Shown: in pieces, positions 50,791-60,800 of the stretch
How the letters are laid out: each line of letters opens with the position of its first letter
Numbering within the stretch: position 1 is the stretch's first letter
Assembly: GCA_964370225.1 (NCBI GenBank)
Contig: CAYJII010000001.1
Coordinates: 124,001 to 188,000, forward strand
Length of the DNA stretch: 64,000 nucleotides
Direction of reading: 5' to 3'
From: CAYJII01 sp964370225
Lineage (GTDB): Bacteria; Bacillota; Clostridia; Oscillospirales; Ruminococcaceae
Position numbers and translations under genes: made by a program
The notes under the pieces: model-generated
Database searches by the model: none
What the model was told of the DNA's origin: nothing
The model's input: the letters and a program-made list of their open reading frames with translations, nothing else

Positions 50791-51759
50791 ATGAAAGTAG
50801 CATTACTAAGTGAATGGCATGTACACGCAAAGGAGTACGCTGAGCAATTAATGGCAATGGATGATGTTGAAGTAACAGTCGTTTGGGATAACGACACAAA
50901 ACGCGGTCAAAAATGGGCAGACAGCTTAAATTTACCGTTTGAAGCAGATTTAGACAAAGTTTTAGCTAGCGATATTGACGGTGTTATGATAACAACTCAA
51001 ACAAATCTACATAAAGAAGTTATGATTAAATGCGCAAGAGCAAAAAAACATATCTTCACTGAAAAAGTTTTAGCGTTCACGCAAGAAGAAGCAAAAGAAA
51101 TAATTAAAGAAATTCAAGATAACGACATTATATTCACTATTTCTTTTATCAGAAAAACTTTAGGCCCAATCTTAAAAGTAAAAGAACTAGTAGACAATGG
51201 CATTGTTGGCGATATCACATATGGCAGAATGCGTTTTTGTCATAGTGGCGCTTCAGATGGATGGCTACCTGAAACTTTCTTTGATAAAGAAACTTGTGGT
51301 GGCGGAGCTCTTATGGATTTAGGCGCACACCATATGTACATCCTTCCTTGGATTATAGGCGAGCCTAAAAGAATGACTGCACTTATGACTAATGTTACTA
51401 ACAAAGAGGTTGAGGACAATGTTTGCGCATTAATCGAATTTGCAAACAAAGCTATCGGCGTTGTAGAAGTTAGTTTTGTATCCAAAAACCCACAAACTAT
51501 AGTTGAGTTTAGCGGTACAAAAGGTAGCGCAATCGCAAATATTACTCACAACTTTGTAGAATACTGCACAGGAAATACTGGCAAATGGGAAAGAATCGAA
51601 ACTTTCCAACCTCTGGACACTCCATTAAGACAATGGGTTCGCAGTGTGAAATATGGCGACGAAGTTAAATATGGTGTTGAAGATGCTCTTAACCTAACAA
51701 AAATGATGGAAAATTGCTACGAAGCATTTAATAATAACAAAATTATTGACATCAAATAA
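50791..51759 (+). CDS. Gfo/Idh/MocA family oxidoreductase
   Basis: 322 residues from ATG 50791 (GGAGAG upstream; the frame opens slightly earlier). N-terminal Rossmann fold: KVALLSEWHVHAKEY replaces the usual GxGxxG, the acidic residue near VVWDND would set cofactor choice, and HIFTEKVLAF carries the conserved E-K pair. The C-terminal domain has GGGALMDLGAHHMYILPW, where the histidine of the catalytic D-x-G-x-H is kept. Such enzymes oxidise sugars, inositols or amino sugars; the substrate cannot be told. Confidence 0.9.
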   Translation: MKVALLSEWHVHAKEYAEQLMAMDDVEVTVVWDNDTKRGQKWADSLNLPFEADLDKVLASDIDGVMITTQTNLHKEVMIKCARAKKHIFTEKVLAFTQEEAKEIIKEIQDNDIIFTISFIRKTLGPILKVKELVDNGIVGDITYGRMRFCHSGASDGWLPETFFDKETCGGGALMDLGAHHMYILPWIIGEPKRMTALMTNVTNKEVEDNVCALIEFANKAIGVVEVSFVSKNPQTIVEFSGTKGSAIANITHNFVEYCTGNTGKWERIETFQPLDTPLRQWVRSVKYGDEVKYGVEDALNLTKMMENCYEAFNNNKIIDIK

Positions 51760-51779
51760 ACATTTCCACAAGGAGTTTT

Positions 51780-52703
51780 ATGTTTGAAAATTTTATAACC
51801 GGCTTTGAAAATGTGCTGATACTCTTCATTTTCGTATTCGTCGGTATACTGCTAAGAAAAATCGGCATAGTGGATAAAAAGTTTTCTTCACAGCTCTCCG
51901 CTGTGCTATTTAACTTTTTTCTCCCATGCCTCATTATCGATGTAATATTTAACACTCTTGATACTAAGACTTTATCGCAAAATTACAATTTAGCAATTAT
52001 CGCGCTCATAAACATGGCAGCAGGTCTCGCTGTGGGCTACGTGCTATACCTTGCGCTAAAAAGCAAAGGGCTACAGTACGGAGTGAGCGGATTTGCCTCA
52101 GTTTTTTCCAATTTCAGCTTTATGGGTATTCCGATTGTTGCCGCAATTTACGGCGAAGAAGTTTTGGGATTACTGCTTATTTACAATCTCCCATTTTATT
52201 TTTTAGTTAACATAGTCGGTTATATGGTTATGGCGAGCGAAAAAAAGGTGGATGTTAAGAAGGTGTTAAACCCTTCCACAATCGCGATGATACTAGGCTT
52301 TATTTTGCTTGCACTCAATATTAAGCTCCCATATGTAGTGGCAGAAGTGGTGGAGTATTCCTCCGCTGTTGTCTCGCCGATGGCGATGCTGACTGTGGGG
52401 CTGACAATTGGCGGCAGCAAAGTCTTAGACATGCTCAAAAACTACAAGGTATACATAATCTCAGTTGTCAGACTATTAGTCCTACCTTTGCTGACATTAG
52501 CAGTCCTAGTTTTGTTAGGCTACGAGGGCGCAACATTATATCTACCAGTTATAATAACAGCCATGCCCGTAGCGGCAAACATGTCGATTATTGCAGGAGC
52601 AATTAATAAATACGAGGAAATAACAGCGCAGATAATATTTGTCAGCACGGGATTATCGCTAATCACAATCCCTCTTATTTCCGGAATTGTGGCTTTATTT
52701 TAA
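51780..52703 (+). CDS. AEC-family transporter
   Basis: 307 residues, about ten transmembrane helices in two five-helix repeats. VLILFIFVFVGILLRKIGIVD at the start and FNFFLPCLIIDVIFN after it are typical of the auxin efflux carrier family; ITAMPVAANMSIIA near the C-terminus is the matching motif in the second repeat. Members move malate, malonate or related organic anions, or are unassigned. Between an oxidoreductase and a decarboxylase gene. Confidence 0.92.
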   Translation: MFENFITGFENVLILFIFVFVGILLRKIGIVDKKFSSQLSAVLFNFFLPCLIIDVIFNTLDTKTLSQNYNLAIIALINMAAGLAVGYVLYLALKSKGLQYGVSGFASVFSNFSFMGIPIVAAIYGEEVLGLLLIYNLPFYFLVNIVGYMVMASEKKVDVKKVLNPSTIAMILGFILLALNIKLPYVVAEVVEYSSAVVSPMAMLTVGLTIGGSKVLDMLKNYKVYIISVVRLLVLPLLTLAVLVLLGYEGATLYLPVIITAMPVAANMSIIAGAINKYEEITAQIIFVSTGLSLITIPLISGIVALF

Positions 52704-52742
52704 TCTTGCCATAAAAATTATTACTAAAGGAGTCAAAACCCA

Positions 52743-54050
52743 ATGAATTTAAATGTTTTTTCCCAGATGAATGTGAGTGACATCATTAATGCGTCAAAAG
52801 GAAATGTGACACCGTTTTATGTGTATGACGAAAGCCATATAATTAAAAAGTGTCAAGAAGCTATGTCGATGCCTAATGCATATGGCTTAACTGTGCGCTA
52901 TGCAATGAAAGCAAATAGCACAAAGGCTATACTAAAAATCATCGATAATGAGGGGCTTTCCTTTGATGCTAGTTCACTTAACGAAGTAAAAAGAGCTGTG
53001 CTTGCTGGCATTGATGCAAACAAAATCATGCTTACTACGCAAGAAAATCCAGTCGGCGAAGATAGGGCTGATTTAGAAAAGCTTATTTTATCGGGGTTAA
53101 AATATAACGTGTGTTCGCTAAGCCAGTTTGCAAATATCAAAGAATTTGCTAAGGCAAACGACATCGCAATTTCTATCAGAATTCATCCTGGTGTTGGCTC
53201 TGGCGAAAGTGCTACTAGAAACACTGGCGATAACTACTCCTGCTTTGGGGTGCATCTTTCAAATTTAGAGGCTCTGCTTGATGATGCAAGAGCATCTTCC
53301 GTGATGATAAACCATGTCCACGTACATATCGGCTCGGGTGCTGACCCAAAAAAATGGCGCGAAAACATTGATTTAGAACTTTCTATACTAGAAAAATATT
53401 TCGACAAAAACATCAAAAGCATAAGCTTTGGCGGTGGATTAAAAGTAGCGAGAATGCCTGATGAAACTATGGCGGATATCGCAAATTTAGGTGAGTATGC
53501 AAAAGAAAAAATCACGGAGTACTACAATAAAACAGGCGTAAAACTTAAAGTAGAGATTGAGCCTGGAACTTTCATCGTAGCAAATTCAGGGTATTGTGTA
53601 ACAAATGTAATTGACAAAAAAAGAACTGGAGATGAGGGGCTAAACTTTATACTTCTAAATGGCGGCATGGAAATTAATGCAAGACCGCTTCTTTATGGTT
53701 CACGACATCCTTTTTACATGATATCGGCAACTGGCGAGCTTCTTTCCTCGGAATTTGACGAGAAAAAACCTAGCTCCACTTACGAAGCTGTTATCGTGGG
53801 AAGATGTTGCGAAAGTGGCGACTCACAAAGCATCGATGAAAACGAAAATCCGATACCTAGACTTATGAGCGAGCCAAATGTTGGCGACTTTGCCGTTATC
53901 GGCGGCGTAGGAGCATACTGCTCATCTATGACTCCGTTTAACTATAATTCACATCAACAAATCGCTGAGGTTTTAGTAAGAGAAGATAAAAGTGTAGCAC
54001 TAATCAGAAGAAGACAAACTTTAGAGCAAATAGTTGCAAACGAACTGTAA
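52743..54050 (+). CDS. Diaminopimelate/ornithine-type (fold III) PLP decarboxylase, LysA-like
   Basis: 435 residues with an alanine-racemase-like barrel and a C-terminal beta domain. The PLP lysine is in VRYAMKANST (near residue 59), HVHVHIGSG and SFGGGL are phosphate-binding segments, EIEPGTFIVA follows, and GRCCESGD carries the catalytic cysteine typical of DapDC. Some segments (LTTQENPVGED, FILLNGGMEIN) differ from ordinary LysA, so another diamino acid or polyamine precursor could be the substrate. It is not with other lysine genes here; a transporter and an oxidoreductase lie upstream. Confidence 0.85.
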   Translation: MNLNVFSQMNVSDIINASKGNVTPFYVYDESHIIKKCQEAMSMPNAYGLTVRYAMKANSTKAILKIIDNEGLSFDASSLNEVKRAVLAGIDANKIMLTTQENPVGEDRADLEKLILSGLKYNVCSLSQFANIKEFAKANDIAISIRIHPGVGSGESATRNTGDNYSCFGVHLSNLEALLDDARASSVMINHVHVHIGSGADPKKWRENIDLELSILEKYFDKNIKSISFGGGLKVARMPDETMADIANLGEYAKEKITEYYNKTGVKLKVEIEPGTFIVANSGYCVTNVIDKKRTGDEGLNFILLNGGMEINARPLLYGSRHPFYMISATGELLSSEFDEKKPSSTYEAVIVGRCCESGDSQSIDENENPIPRLMSEPNVGDFAVIGGVGAYCSSMTPFNYNSHQQIAEVLVREDKSVALIRRRQTLEQIVANEL

Positions 54051-54088
54051 ATCTCACTTTTATTGCGATTAGCGAAAGGAGCTATCTT

Positions 54089-54601
54089 ATGGATAAGAAC
54101 ATCATTTTTACAAGAAGAAGCGTCCGTGAGTTTGCTGATACTATGGTGGAACGCGACAAAATCGAGAAGATTTTAGCAGCAGCAATGCAAGCACCATCTG
54201 CAGGTAATCAGCGTCCGTGGGAGTTTTTAGTGGTCGAAGACAAGGAAAATTTGCTAAAGCTTTCCGATGTACATCAGTACGCTAAACCCACAGCAAATGC
54301 ACCGCTCGCTATTGTTTTGCTATATAATAAAACTCGTCTGAAATTCTCGGGTTTTGAGGACCAAGACATGGGAGCCTGCACTCAAAACTTGCTGCTAGAA
54401 GTGGTAAATCAAGGACTTGGTGCTGTCTGGATGGGGGTGGCCCCTTTACAAGAGCGGATTGAGTATATAAGCAAAATGTACGATTTAGACGAAAACATAG
54501 TCCCTTTTGCAGTGGTCGCAATCGGCTATCCAAAAAATGTTGACGCAAACAAATTTGTTGACAGATATGAAAGCGACAGAGTGCATTACGAAAAGTATTA
54601 A
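54089..54601 (+). CDS. Nitroreductase family protein
   Basis: FMN-dependent NAD(P)H oxidoreductase of 170 residues. FTRRSVREFAD at the start, AMQAPSAGNQRPWEFLVV for FMN binding and VNQGLGAVWMGVAP are clear. It is at the short end of the family. The natural substrate is unknown (quinones, flavins or nitro compounds in relatives). AAAGGAG lies before ATG 54089. Confidence 0.92.
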   Translation: MDKNIIFTRRSVREFADTMVERDKIEKILAAAMQAPSAGNQRPWEFLVVEDKENLLKLSDVHQYAKPTANAPLAIVLLYNKTRLKFSGFEDQDMGACTQNLLLEVVNQGLGAVWMGVAPLQERIEYISKMYDLDENIVPFAVVAIGYPKNVDANKFVDRYESDRVHYEKY

Positions 54602-54661
54602 TTAAATTTTTAGATAGACTTTAGCTTTGAGAATATAATGAAGATTTATCTATGTAATACA

Positions 54662-54696
54662 AGTTAAAAGCCTTGCTTAAAGCAAGGCTTTTAACT
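54662..54696 (+). terminator. Perfect 15-bp inverted repeat after the nitroreductase gene
   Basis: Arms agttaaaagccttgc and gcaaggcttttaact, loop of 5. Not followed by a T run on either strand, like the repeat after spoIIE. Confidence 0.6.
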
Positions 54697-54797
54697 GTGG
54701 GAAAATAATATTTTTATAAAAAAAGTGATATTATACAAGCAAAAATACAGACATAAGATTATTATGTAATATATAAATGAAACGGAGTTTTAACACT

Positions 54798-54974
54798 ATG
54801 GAACAAAACAAACTAGATAGAATTAACGAACTGGCGAGAAAAGCAAAGCAAAGCGAGCTGACTGAGGCAGAAAAAGATGAACAAGCTGTTTTACGTCGTG
54901 AATATATCGACTCGTACAAAAAGAATTTGAGACATAGTTTAGAAAACATCAAATTCGTAGACGAAGAAAAATAA
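54798..54974 (+). CDS. DUF896 (YnzC-like) small protein
   Basis: 58 residues from ATG 54798 (CGGAG upstream). The family core RINELARKAKQSELTEAEK is followed by RREYIDSYKKNLRHSLENI, forming two helices. YnzC of B. subtilis is linked to the SOS/LexA region but its function is unknown. Twenty bases before the RACo-like gene. Confidence 0.93.
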   Translation: MEQNKLDRINELARKAKQSELTEAEKDEQAVLRREYIDSYKKNLRHSLENIKFVDEEK

Positions 54975-54994
54975 TAACAAAGGAAGACGTTCAC

Positions 54995-56545
54995 ATGAAA
55001 ATTACAGTTAGTGATACTAAGCAAAGTAAAAGCATCGAATATAACGAAAAAACTCTGCTCTCTCACGCAGTCAGAGAGCTTGGATTTACGATAGACATGC
55101 CCTGTAATGGTAAGGGAATTTGCGGAAAATGTCTTGTGCGTGCAAGCGGCATGCTCTCTGAGAAAACTGACGAGGAGCAAAAACTTTTGCCTGAAGATGA
55201 CGGATTTCGCCTCTCATGTGTGACATATGCTTTGGGCGATGCACATATCGATTTGCGCACTGACAGAGTGGATAAAATCCTAGCTGACGGAATTTTCCCC
55301 GAGTTTAATCGTCGCCCAATTGCTAACGACTACGGTTTTGCAGTGGATATCGGCACTACTACTGTGGTGGTGTATCTATACGATTTGCGCAGTTGCGAGG
55401 TATTGTCTAAACGCAGTTTCAAAAATCCACAGCGAATTTTTGGTGCGGACGTCATTTCGCGTGTTGAAGAGGCGCTAAAAAATTCGCCTAATAAATTAAG
55501 TGAACTTATAAATAATGAGCTAACACAAGCTTTTAGCGAGATGTGTAGAGAAGTTGCAGTTGCACAAAACACTGTTAGCATTGCTGTAATTACGGGCAAT
55601 ACTACCATGATGTACTTACTCTTAAAAGAAGATGTCAAACCTTTATCAGCAGCACCATTTGAGATAAGCAGATTTTTAGGCGAAGAAATTGCATCTTCTG
55701 AACTTAAATTTGGTGGGTTTGATAACTGCAAAACATATCTTCCTCACACGATTTCGGCTTTTGTTGGCGCGGATATCACTTGCGCCACCCTATCAAGCAG
55801 AATTTATGAAAAAAATGAGACTTCTGTCCTCGTGGACATCGGCACTAATGGGGAGATGTCCCTTTCTCACAATGGCGAAATTTTTGCTTGCTCCACTGCT
55901 GCAGGTCCAGCATTTGAAGGGGCTGGCATCACAATGGGAAGCGCTGCAATTAGTGGCGCAATAAACAAAGTAGCGCTAGAAGGCGACAGTATCGTCTACA
56001 CTACGATAGATGGCGCAACGGCTAGCGGTATTTGCGGCTCTGGCATTATCGATATGCTCGCTGTATTAGTGAAGGCTGAGCTCATCGATGAAACTGGATT
56101 TATCGATGAGGAAAACGAAAAATTCGCACGCTACTTATGTGAGTATAATGGAGAAACAGCAATAAGAATTGGGGATAGCGAAGTTTATATTACGCAATCT
56201 GACATACGGGAGCTCCAGCTCTCCAAGTCTGCGATTTGCGCTGGAATTTACTCTCTAATCAACGCTGCCTCAGTCGAATGCGCAGATGTTGCGCAACTTT
56301 ACTTAGCAGGAGGTTTCGGCTCCTTCATCAATATTGAGAGTGCTGCTATAATCGGGTTAATCCCAAGTGAGCTAAAAGATAAATCGTGTGCGCTCGGAAA
56401 TGCAGCAATGGTCGGTGCGATTATGGTGCTACTCAGCGAAGAGGAATGCCAAAACTCGAGTAAAATCGCACAAAAAACACAAGTACTGGATTTGTCTACC
56501 TCATCATTTTTCATGAACAAGTACGTTGAATGCATGATGTTTTAA
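54995..56545 (+). CDS. ASKHA-domain ferredoxin-like protein (RACo-like corrinoid activator)
   Basis: 516 residues. An N-terminal [2Fe-2S] ferredoxin domain (1-90) has C37-x5-C43-x2-C46-x28-C75. A linker leads to an actin-like ATPase region: VDIGTTTVVVYL near 118, ITGNTTMMYL, LVDIGTNGEMSL and LAGGFGSFIN. This architecture is that of RACo-type proteins, which use ATP to reduce inactive Co(II) corrinoid proteins so that they can be methylated. No corrinoid protein, methyltransferase or cobalamin gene is nearby, so the partner is unknown. It ends just before the rpsF promoter. Confidence 0.9.
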   Translation: MKITVSDTKQSKSIEYNEKTLLSHAVRELGFTIDMPCNGKGICGKCLVRASGMLSEKTDEEQKLLPEDDGFRLSCVTYALGDAHIDLRTDRVDKILADGIFPEFNRRPIANDYGFAVDIGTTTVVVYLYDLRSCEVLSKRSFKNPQRIFGADVISRVEEALKNSPNKLSELINNELTQAFSEMCREVAVAQNTVSIAVITGNTTMMYLLLKEDVKPLSAAPFEISRFLGEEIASSELKFGGFDNCKTYLPHTISAFVGADITCATLSSRIYEKNETSVLVDIGTNGEMSLSHNGEIFACSTAAGPAFEGAGITMGSAAISGAINKVALEGDSIVYTTIDGATASGICGSGIIDMLAVLVKAELIDETGFIDEENEKFARYLCEYNGETAIRIGDSEVYITQSDIRELQLSKSAICAGIYSLINAASVECADVAQLYLAGGFGSFINIESAAIIGLIPSELKDKSCALGNAAMVGAIMVLLSEEECQNSSKIAQKTQVLDLSTSSFFMNKYVECMMF

Positions 56546-56552
56546 CTTTCGG

Positions 56553-56581
56553 TTGACAAGCAGTAAATATGTTGGTATAAT
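56553..56581 (+). promoter_or_regulatory. Promoter of rpsF-ssb-rpsR
   Basis: TTGACA (56553-56558), 17 bases, TATAAT (56576-56581): perfect consensus, fitting a ribosomal protein operon. Confidence 0.85.
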
Positions 56582-56583
56582 AT

Positions 56584-56688
56584 ATAGTGCACGTAATATA
56601 CGTGCACTATATTTACAATCTTTACGATTGTATTCCTTGCTCCGTTTTCATATTCGGGGCCAACAGTCCAGAAGGAGGTGCTTTATAA
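56584..56688 (+). promoter_or_regulatory. Structured 5' leader of rpsF
   Basis: Directly at the likely start site, atagtgcacgt and acgtgcactat form an 11-bp hairpin (56584-56610). A second hairpin (acaatc/gattgt, 56613-56630) and a weak CTCCG/CGGGG pairing (about 56642-56661) follow before the AAGGAGG ribosome site. S6-S18 autoregulatory leaders are known before rpsF in other bacteria; whether this is one needs a covariance model search. Confidence 0.5.
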
Positions 56689-56988
56689 ATGGCTAAACTA
56701 CAACAAGCTTATGAATCTGTATTGGTTCTTAGCACAAAATTAGGTGAAGAGGGTATCAAAGAAACTATCGAAAAGTTTTCTAACATGATTTCCACAAGTG
56801 CAACACTTGATTCTGTAGACGAGTGGGGCAAACGCAGACTAGCGTATGCTATCAACTACGAAACAGAAGGTTACTATGTTTTGATTAACTTCACAAGTAA
56901 TCCTGATTTCCCAGCTGAGCTTGATCGTGTGTACAAAATTACTGAAGGTATTCTACGTACAATGATTATTGCTAAAGTTGAAGAGTAA
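56689..56988 (+). CDS. rpsF: 30S ribosomal protein S6
   Basis: 99 residues. YESVLVLSTKLGEE at the start, DEWGKRRLAYAINYETEGYYVLINFTS in the middle and a C-terminal KITEGILRTMIIAK match S6. Partner of S18 on the small subunit platform. AAGGAGG precedes the ATG; order rpsF-ssb-rpsR is the common Firmicutes one. Confidence 0.97.
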   Translation: MAKLQQAYESVLVLSTKLGEEGIKETIEKFSNMISTSATLDSVDEWGKRRLAYAINYETEGYYVLINFTSNPDFPAELDRVYKITEGILRTMIIAKVEE

Positions 56989-57002
56989 GGAGTGATTACG
57001 CT

Positions 57003-57464
57003 ATGTTAAACAAAGTAATTTTAATGGGTAGACTTACTGCAAACCCTGAGCTTCGTCAAACTCCAAATGGAGTAAGCGTTGCGACTTTTTCTCTCGCTGT
57101 TGAGAGAAATTATTCCCCCCAAGGTGGGCAAAGAGCAACTGATTTTATTAATATAGTTGCTTGGAGAAATACTGCTGATTTTGTTAGCAGATATTTTGCA
57201 AAAGGCCAACTTGTAGCGGTGGAAGGGTCAATTCAAACCCGTAGTTATGATGACAAAAACGGCAACAAGCGCACTGCGTTTGAAGTTGTTGTTGACCAAG
57301 CATATTTTGCTGAGTCAAAGCGTGATACTCAAAGAAGCGATTCAAACAACAATTTCCCAATCCCGAACGAAATCAACGAACCTCAAAAAGGTACAAGCTT
57401 TTCTATCGGTGATATCGGAGATTATGAGGAAATCGATACTGATGATGGTGATTTACCGTTTTAA
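57003..57464 (+). CDS. ssb: Single-stranded DNA-binding protein
   Basis: 153 residues. OB fold with LNKVILMGRLTANPELRQT, DFINIVAWRNTADFVSRYF and GKQL-type AKGQLVAVEGSIQTRSY. The C-terminal acidic tail ends DDGDLPF, the usual docking tip for partner proteins. Lies between rpsF and rpsR. Confidence 0.97.
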   Translation: MLNKVILMGRLTANPELRQTPNGVSVATFSLAVERNYSPQGGQRATDFINIVAWRNTADFVSRYFAKGQLVAVEGSIQTRSYDDKNGNKRTAFEVVVDQAYFAESKRDTQRSDSNNNFPIPNEINEPQKGTSFSIGDIGDYEEIDTDDGDLPF

Positions 57465-57494
57465 TCGAAATTTGTGTTAAGGAGGAAACAACTA

Positions 57495-57752
57495 ATGGAA
57501 AACAACAGAGAAAGAAGCGAACGTCCAAACCGTGGACAAAAACGTCCTCGCAAAAAAGTTTGTGCTTTTTGTGTGGATAAAGCAACACATATAGATTACA
57601 AAGACGTTTCAAAATTAAGAAGATTCTTGTCTGAAAGAGGCAAAATCGTTCCTAGAAGAGTTACAGGAACTTGTGCTCGTCACCAAAGAGCATTAACTAC
57701 TGCTATCAAACGTTCAAGACACGTTGCTCTACTACCTTATATTAACGACTAA
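57495..57752 (+). CDS. rpsR: 30S ribosomal protein S18
   Basis: 85 residues from ATG 57495 (AAGGAGG upstream; the open frame starts 21 bases earlier). Basic N-terminal tail, then KVCAFCVDKATHIDYKD and LRRFLSERGKIVPRRVTGTC. Cysteines in CAFC plus CARH suggest a zinc-type (C+) S18. Last gene of the operon. Confidence 0.96.
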   Translation: MENNRERSERPNRGQKRPRKKVCAFCVDKATHIDYKDVSKLRRFLSERGKIVPRRVTGTCARHQRALTTAIKRSRHVALLPYIND

Positions 57753-57772
57753 TCTTATATTGCAATGATATA

Positions 57773-57811
57773 AACGACAAAGGTTTTGCCTTTGTCGTTT
57801 TTTATTTTTTT
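57773..57811 (+). terminator. Terminator of the rpsF operon
   Basis: Stem aacgacaaagg with cctttgtcgtt, loop TTTTG-like (57773-57799), then TTTTTATTTTTTT. Confidence 0.92.
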
Positions 57812-57818
57812 ATAAAGC

Positions 57819-57865
57819 AACAAAGACACTAGAAGTAATACTTCTAATGTCTTTGTTGTCTTTTA
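57819..57865. terminator. Terminator between rpsR and carB, probably for carB
   Basis: Stem caacaaagaca with tgtctttgttg and an inner agaag/cttct pairing (57819-57859), followed by TCTTTTATC on the plus strand and, on the minus strand, CTTTATAAAAAAATAAAAAA. It lies 37 bases after the carB stop. Confidence 0.7.
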
Positions 57866-57896
57866 TCTTAGGTCGGGATTATCATAATAATGTCGC

Positions 57897-60800
57897 TTAT
57901 ATTTTTGTGATATCTACTAGCTCGATGTCATCCACAGTTTTGTCCATGGCGATACAGTCCGCAACTGCTTTTGCAGTGTCAAGCGACGTTAAGCAAACAA
58001 TGCCGCGCTCGATAGCCATACGTCTAATTTTAACCGAGTCACGCGCTGGAATGCGCCCTTTTGCAGACGTGGATAAAACGTAGTTTACTGTGCCATTGTT
58101 TATCAGCTCTAGCGTAGAATTTGGCTTATCTTCTCCAATTTTTGACGCTACTGATGTTGGTATCATGTTATTATTTAGCTTATTAGCAGTGCCCGCAGTA
58201 GCATAGATGTCAAAGCCTAATTCCATGTATTTGTCTGCAATTTCAACGACTTCTGATTTATCTGCATCTCTAACTGTGATTAGTATTTTACCATCATTAG
58301 AAATTCTATGCCCAGCAGCGATTAAGCCTTTAAGCAGTGCCTCTGGGAAAGTTTTTGCGATACCCAAAACTTCACCAGTCGACTTCATTTCAGGGCCTAA
58401 TTGGTTGTCAACACCATGCAGTTTCTCAAAGCTAAACACTGGAACTTTTACCGCAACATAGTCTGCTTTTGGGCAAAGTCCGCTTTTGAAGCCCATGTCT
58501 TTAAGCTTATGTCCCATGATAACTTTTGTAGCAATATCTACCATAGAAATTCCAGTTACCTTGCTTATATATGGCACCGTTCTCGATGAGCGTGGGTTAA
58601 CTTCGATAACATAAACTTTGTTGTCGTAGATAACATACTGAATATTCACTAGCCCCGAAACTTTAAGCGCAAGGCTAAGTCTTCTTGTATATTCGATGAT
58701 TTGGTCGATTAGTGCATCAGAAATTGTCTGCGATGGGTAAACAGATATTGAGTCACCAGAGTGAACCCCTGCTCTCTCGATATGCTCCATAATTCCTGGG
58801 ATAACAAAATCTTCGCCGTCGCAGATTGCGTCAACTTCGACTTCAATTCCCATCATGTACTTATCAACTAGCACAGGATTTTCAAGTTTCGAGCGAGTAA
58901 TAATGTCCATATACTCCTCGATGTCTGATTTTGAGTGCGCAATAATCATATTTTGTCCGCCAAGCACGTACGATGGTCTCAGCAGTACAGGATATCCTAA
59001 AGTTTCCGCCATCAGTAGCGCTTCTCTAGCAGTGTAGACTGTGCCACCTTGCGGACGAGGAATATCACAAATTTCTAGCAGTTTATCGAAGCGCTCTCTG
59101 TCTTCTGACGCATCAACGCTGTCTGCTTGTGTGCCCAGAATTTTAACTCCAAGCTCATCAAGGTAATTTGCGAGTGATATTGCAGTTTGTCCACCAAATT
59201 GCACGACAACCCCATATGGTTTTTCCGTGTCGATGATGTTTTTTACATCCTCTTTTGTCAGTGGGTCGAAGTATAGTCTGTCACCTGTGTCAAAGTCAGT
59301 GGAAACTGTCTCAGGATTGTTGTTGCAGATTACAGCCTCATATCCAAGCTCTTTCAGCGCCCACACACAGTGAACACAGCAGTAGTCAAACTCGATACCT
59401 TGCCCTATTCTGATAGGTCCCGAGCCGAAAACGATAACTCGTTTTTTTCCCGAATTTAGGTTTTCGATGAATTCTTTCGCTTCGTTTTGCTCATCGTATG
59501 TTGAATAGAAATATGGTGTTTGTGCAGCAAATTCACCCGCACAAGTATCAACCATTTTATATGAAGCACTGATTGCTTGCGGAATTTCTTTTCCGCTAAT
59601 GCGCTTGATTGTGGAGTCTAGGTATCCCATTTTTTTCGCAAACTCATATTTCATTTGGTTGAGCTCACCATCAGCAAGCCATTTTTCCAGCTCAACTAAG
59701 TTTTTTAGCTTGCCCAAAAACCACTCGTCAACCATTGTGATTTCATGTATTTCATCAATCGAAACGCCTCTTTTGAGCGCTTCAAATATGCAAAACAACC
59801 TCTCGTCATCTGGCATATGTAATTGCTTTTTAACTTCTGCATCCGTCATTTTCATAAATTTCGGCATATTCATCGTGTCAAGTTTTAACTCAACTCCGCG
59901 CACCGCTTTCATAAGCGCTTCCTCAAAGCTCACACCGATGCTCATAACCTCGCCTGTCGCTTTCATTTGTGTTCCTAGTTTGCGACTAGCGTACACAAAT
60001 TTATCAAATGGCCATTTTGGGAATTTTACAACTATATAGTCAAGTGCTGGCTCAAAACAAGCATAAGTCTTGCCAGTAACCGCATTGATGATTTCGTCCA
60101 AAGTATATCCGATTGCTATTTTTGCCGCAACCTTAGCTATAGGGTATCCTGTCGCTTTTGACGCTAGTGCAGATGAGCGAGATACCCTAGGGTTAACCTC
60201 GATTACCGCATACTCAAAAGTTTCTGGGTGTAATGCAAACTGACAGTTACATCCCCCCTCTATTTTAAGCTCACTGATGATGTTTAGTGATGCAGTTCTA
60301 AGCATTTGGTACTCTTTGTCACTAAGCGTTACAGCAGGCGCAACAACGATACTGTCACCTGTGTGGATACCAACAGGGTCGAAGTTTTCCATGCTACAAA
60401 CTGTGATAACATTATCTTTGCTATCTCTTATAACTTCAAACTCGACTTCTTTCCAACCAGAGATACATTTTTCAATCAAAACTTGTGTAATCGGGGAAAG
60501 CCTTAGTCCATTGCGACAAATTTCGTTTAGCTCGACTTCATCTTGAGCGATACCGCCACCTGAACCACCCAATGTGAACGCAGGACGCACAATAACAGGG
60601 TAATCGATAACCTTCGCAAAATCCAATGCATCCTCTACTGTAGTAACTACTTTTGAAGGAATACATGGCTCGCCAATTGCTTCCATTGTGTCTTTGAATA
60701 TCTGTCTATCCTCAGCTTTGTCGATAGTTTCAGGGTTTGCTCCCAAAAGCATAACTCCTTGCTCTTCCAAAAAGCCTTCTTTAGCTAGTTGCATTGACAG

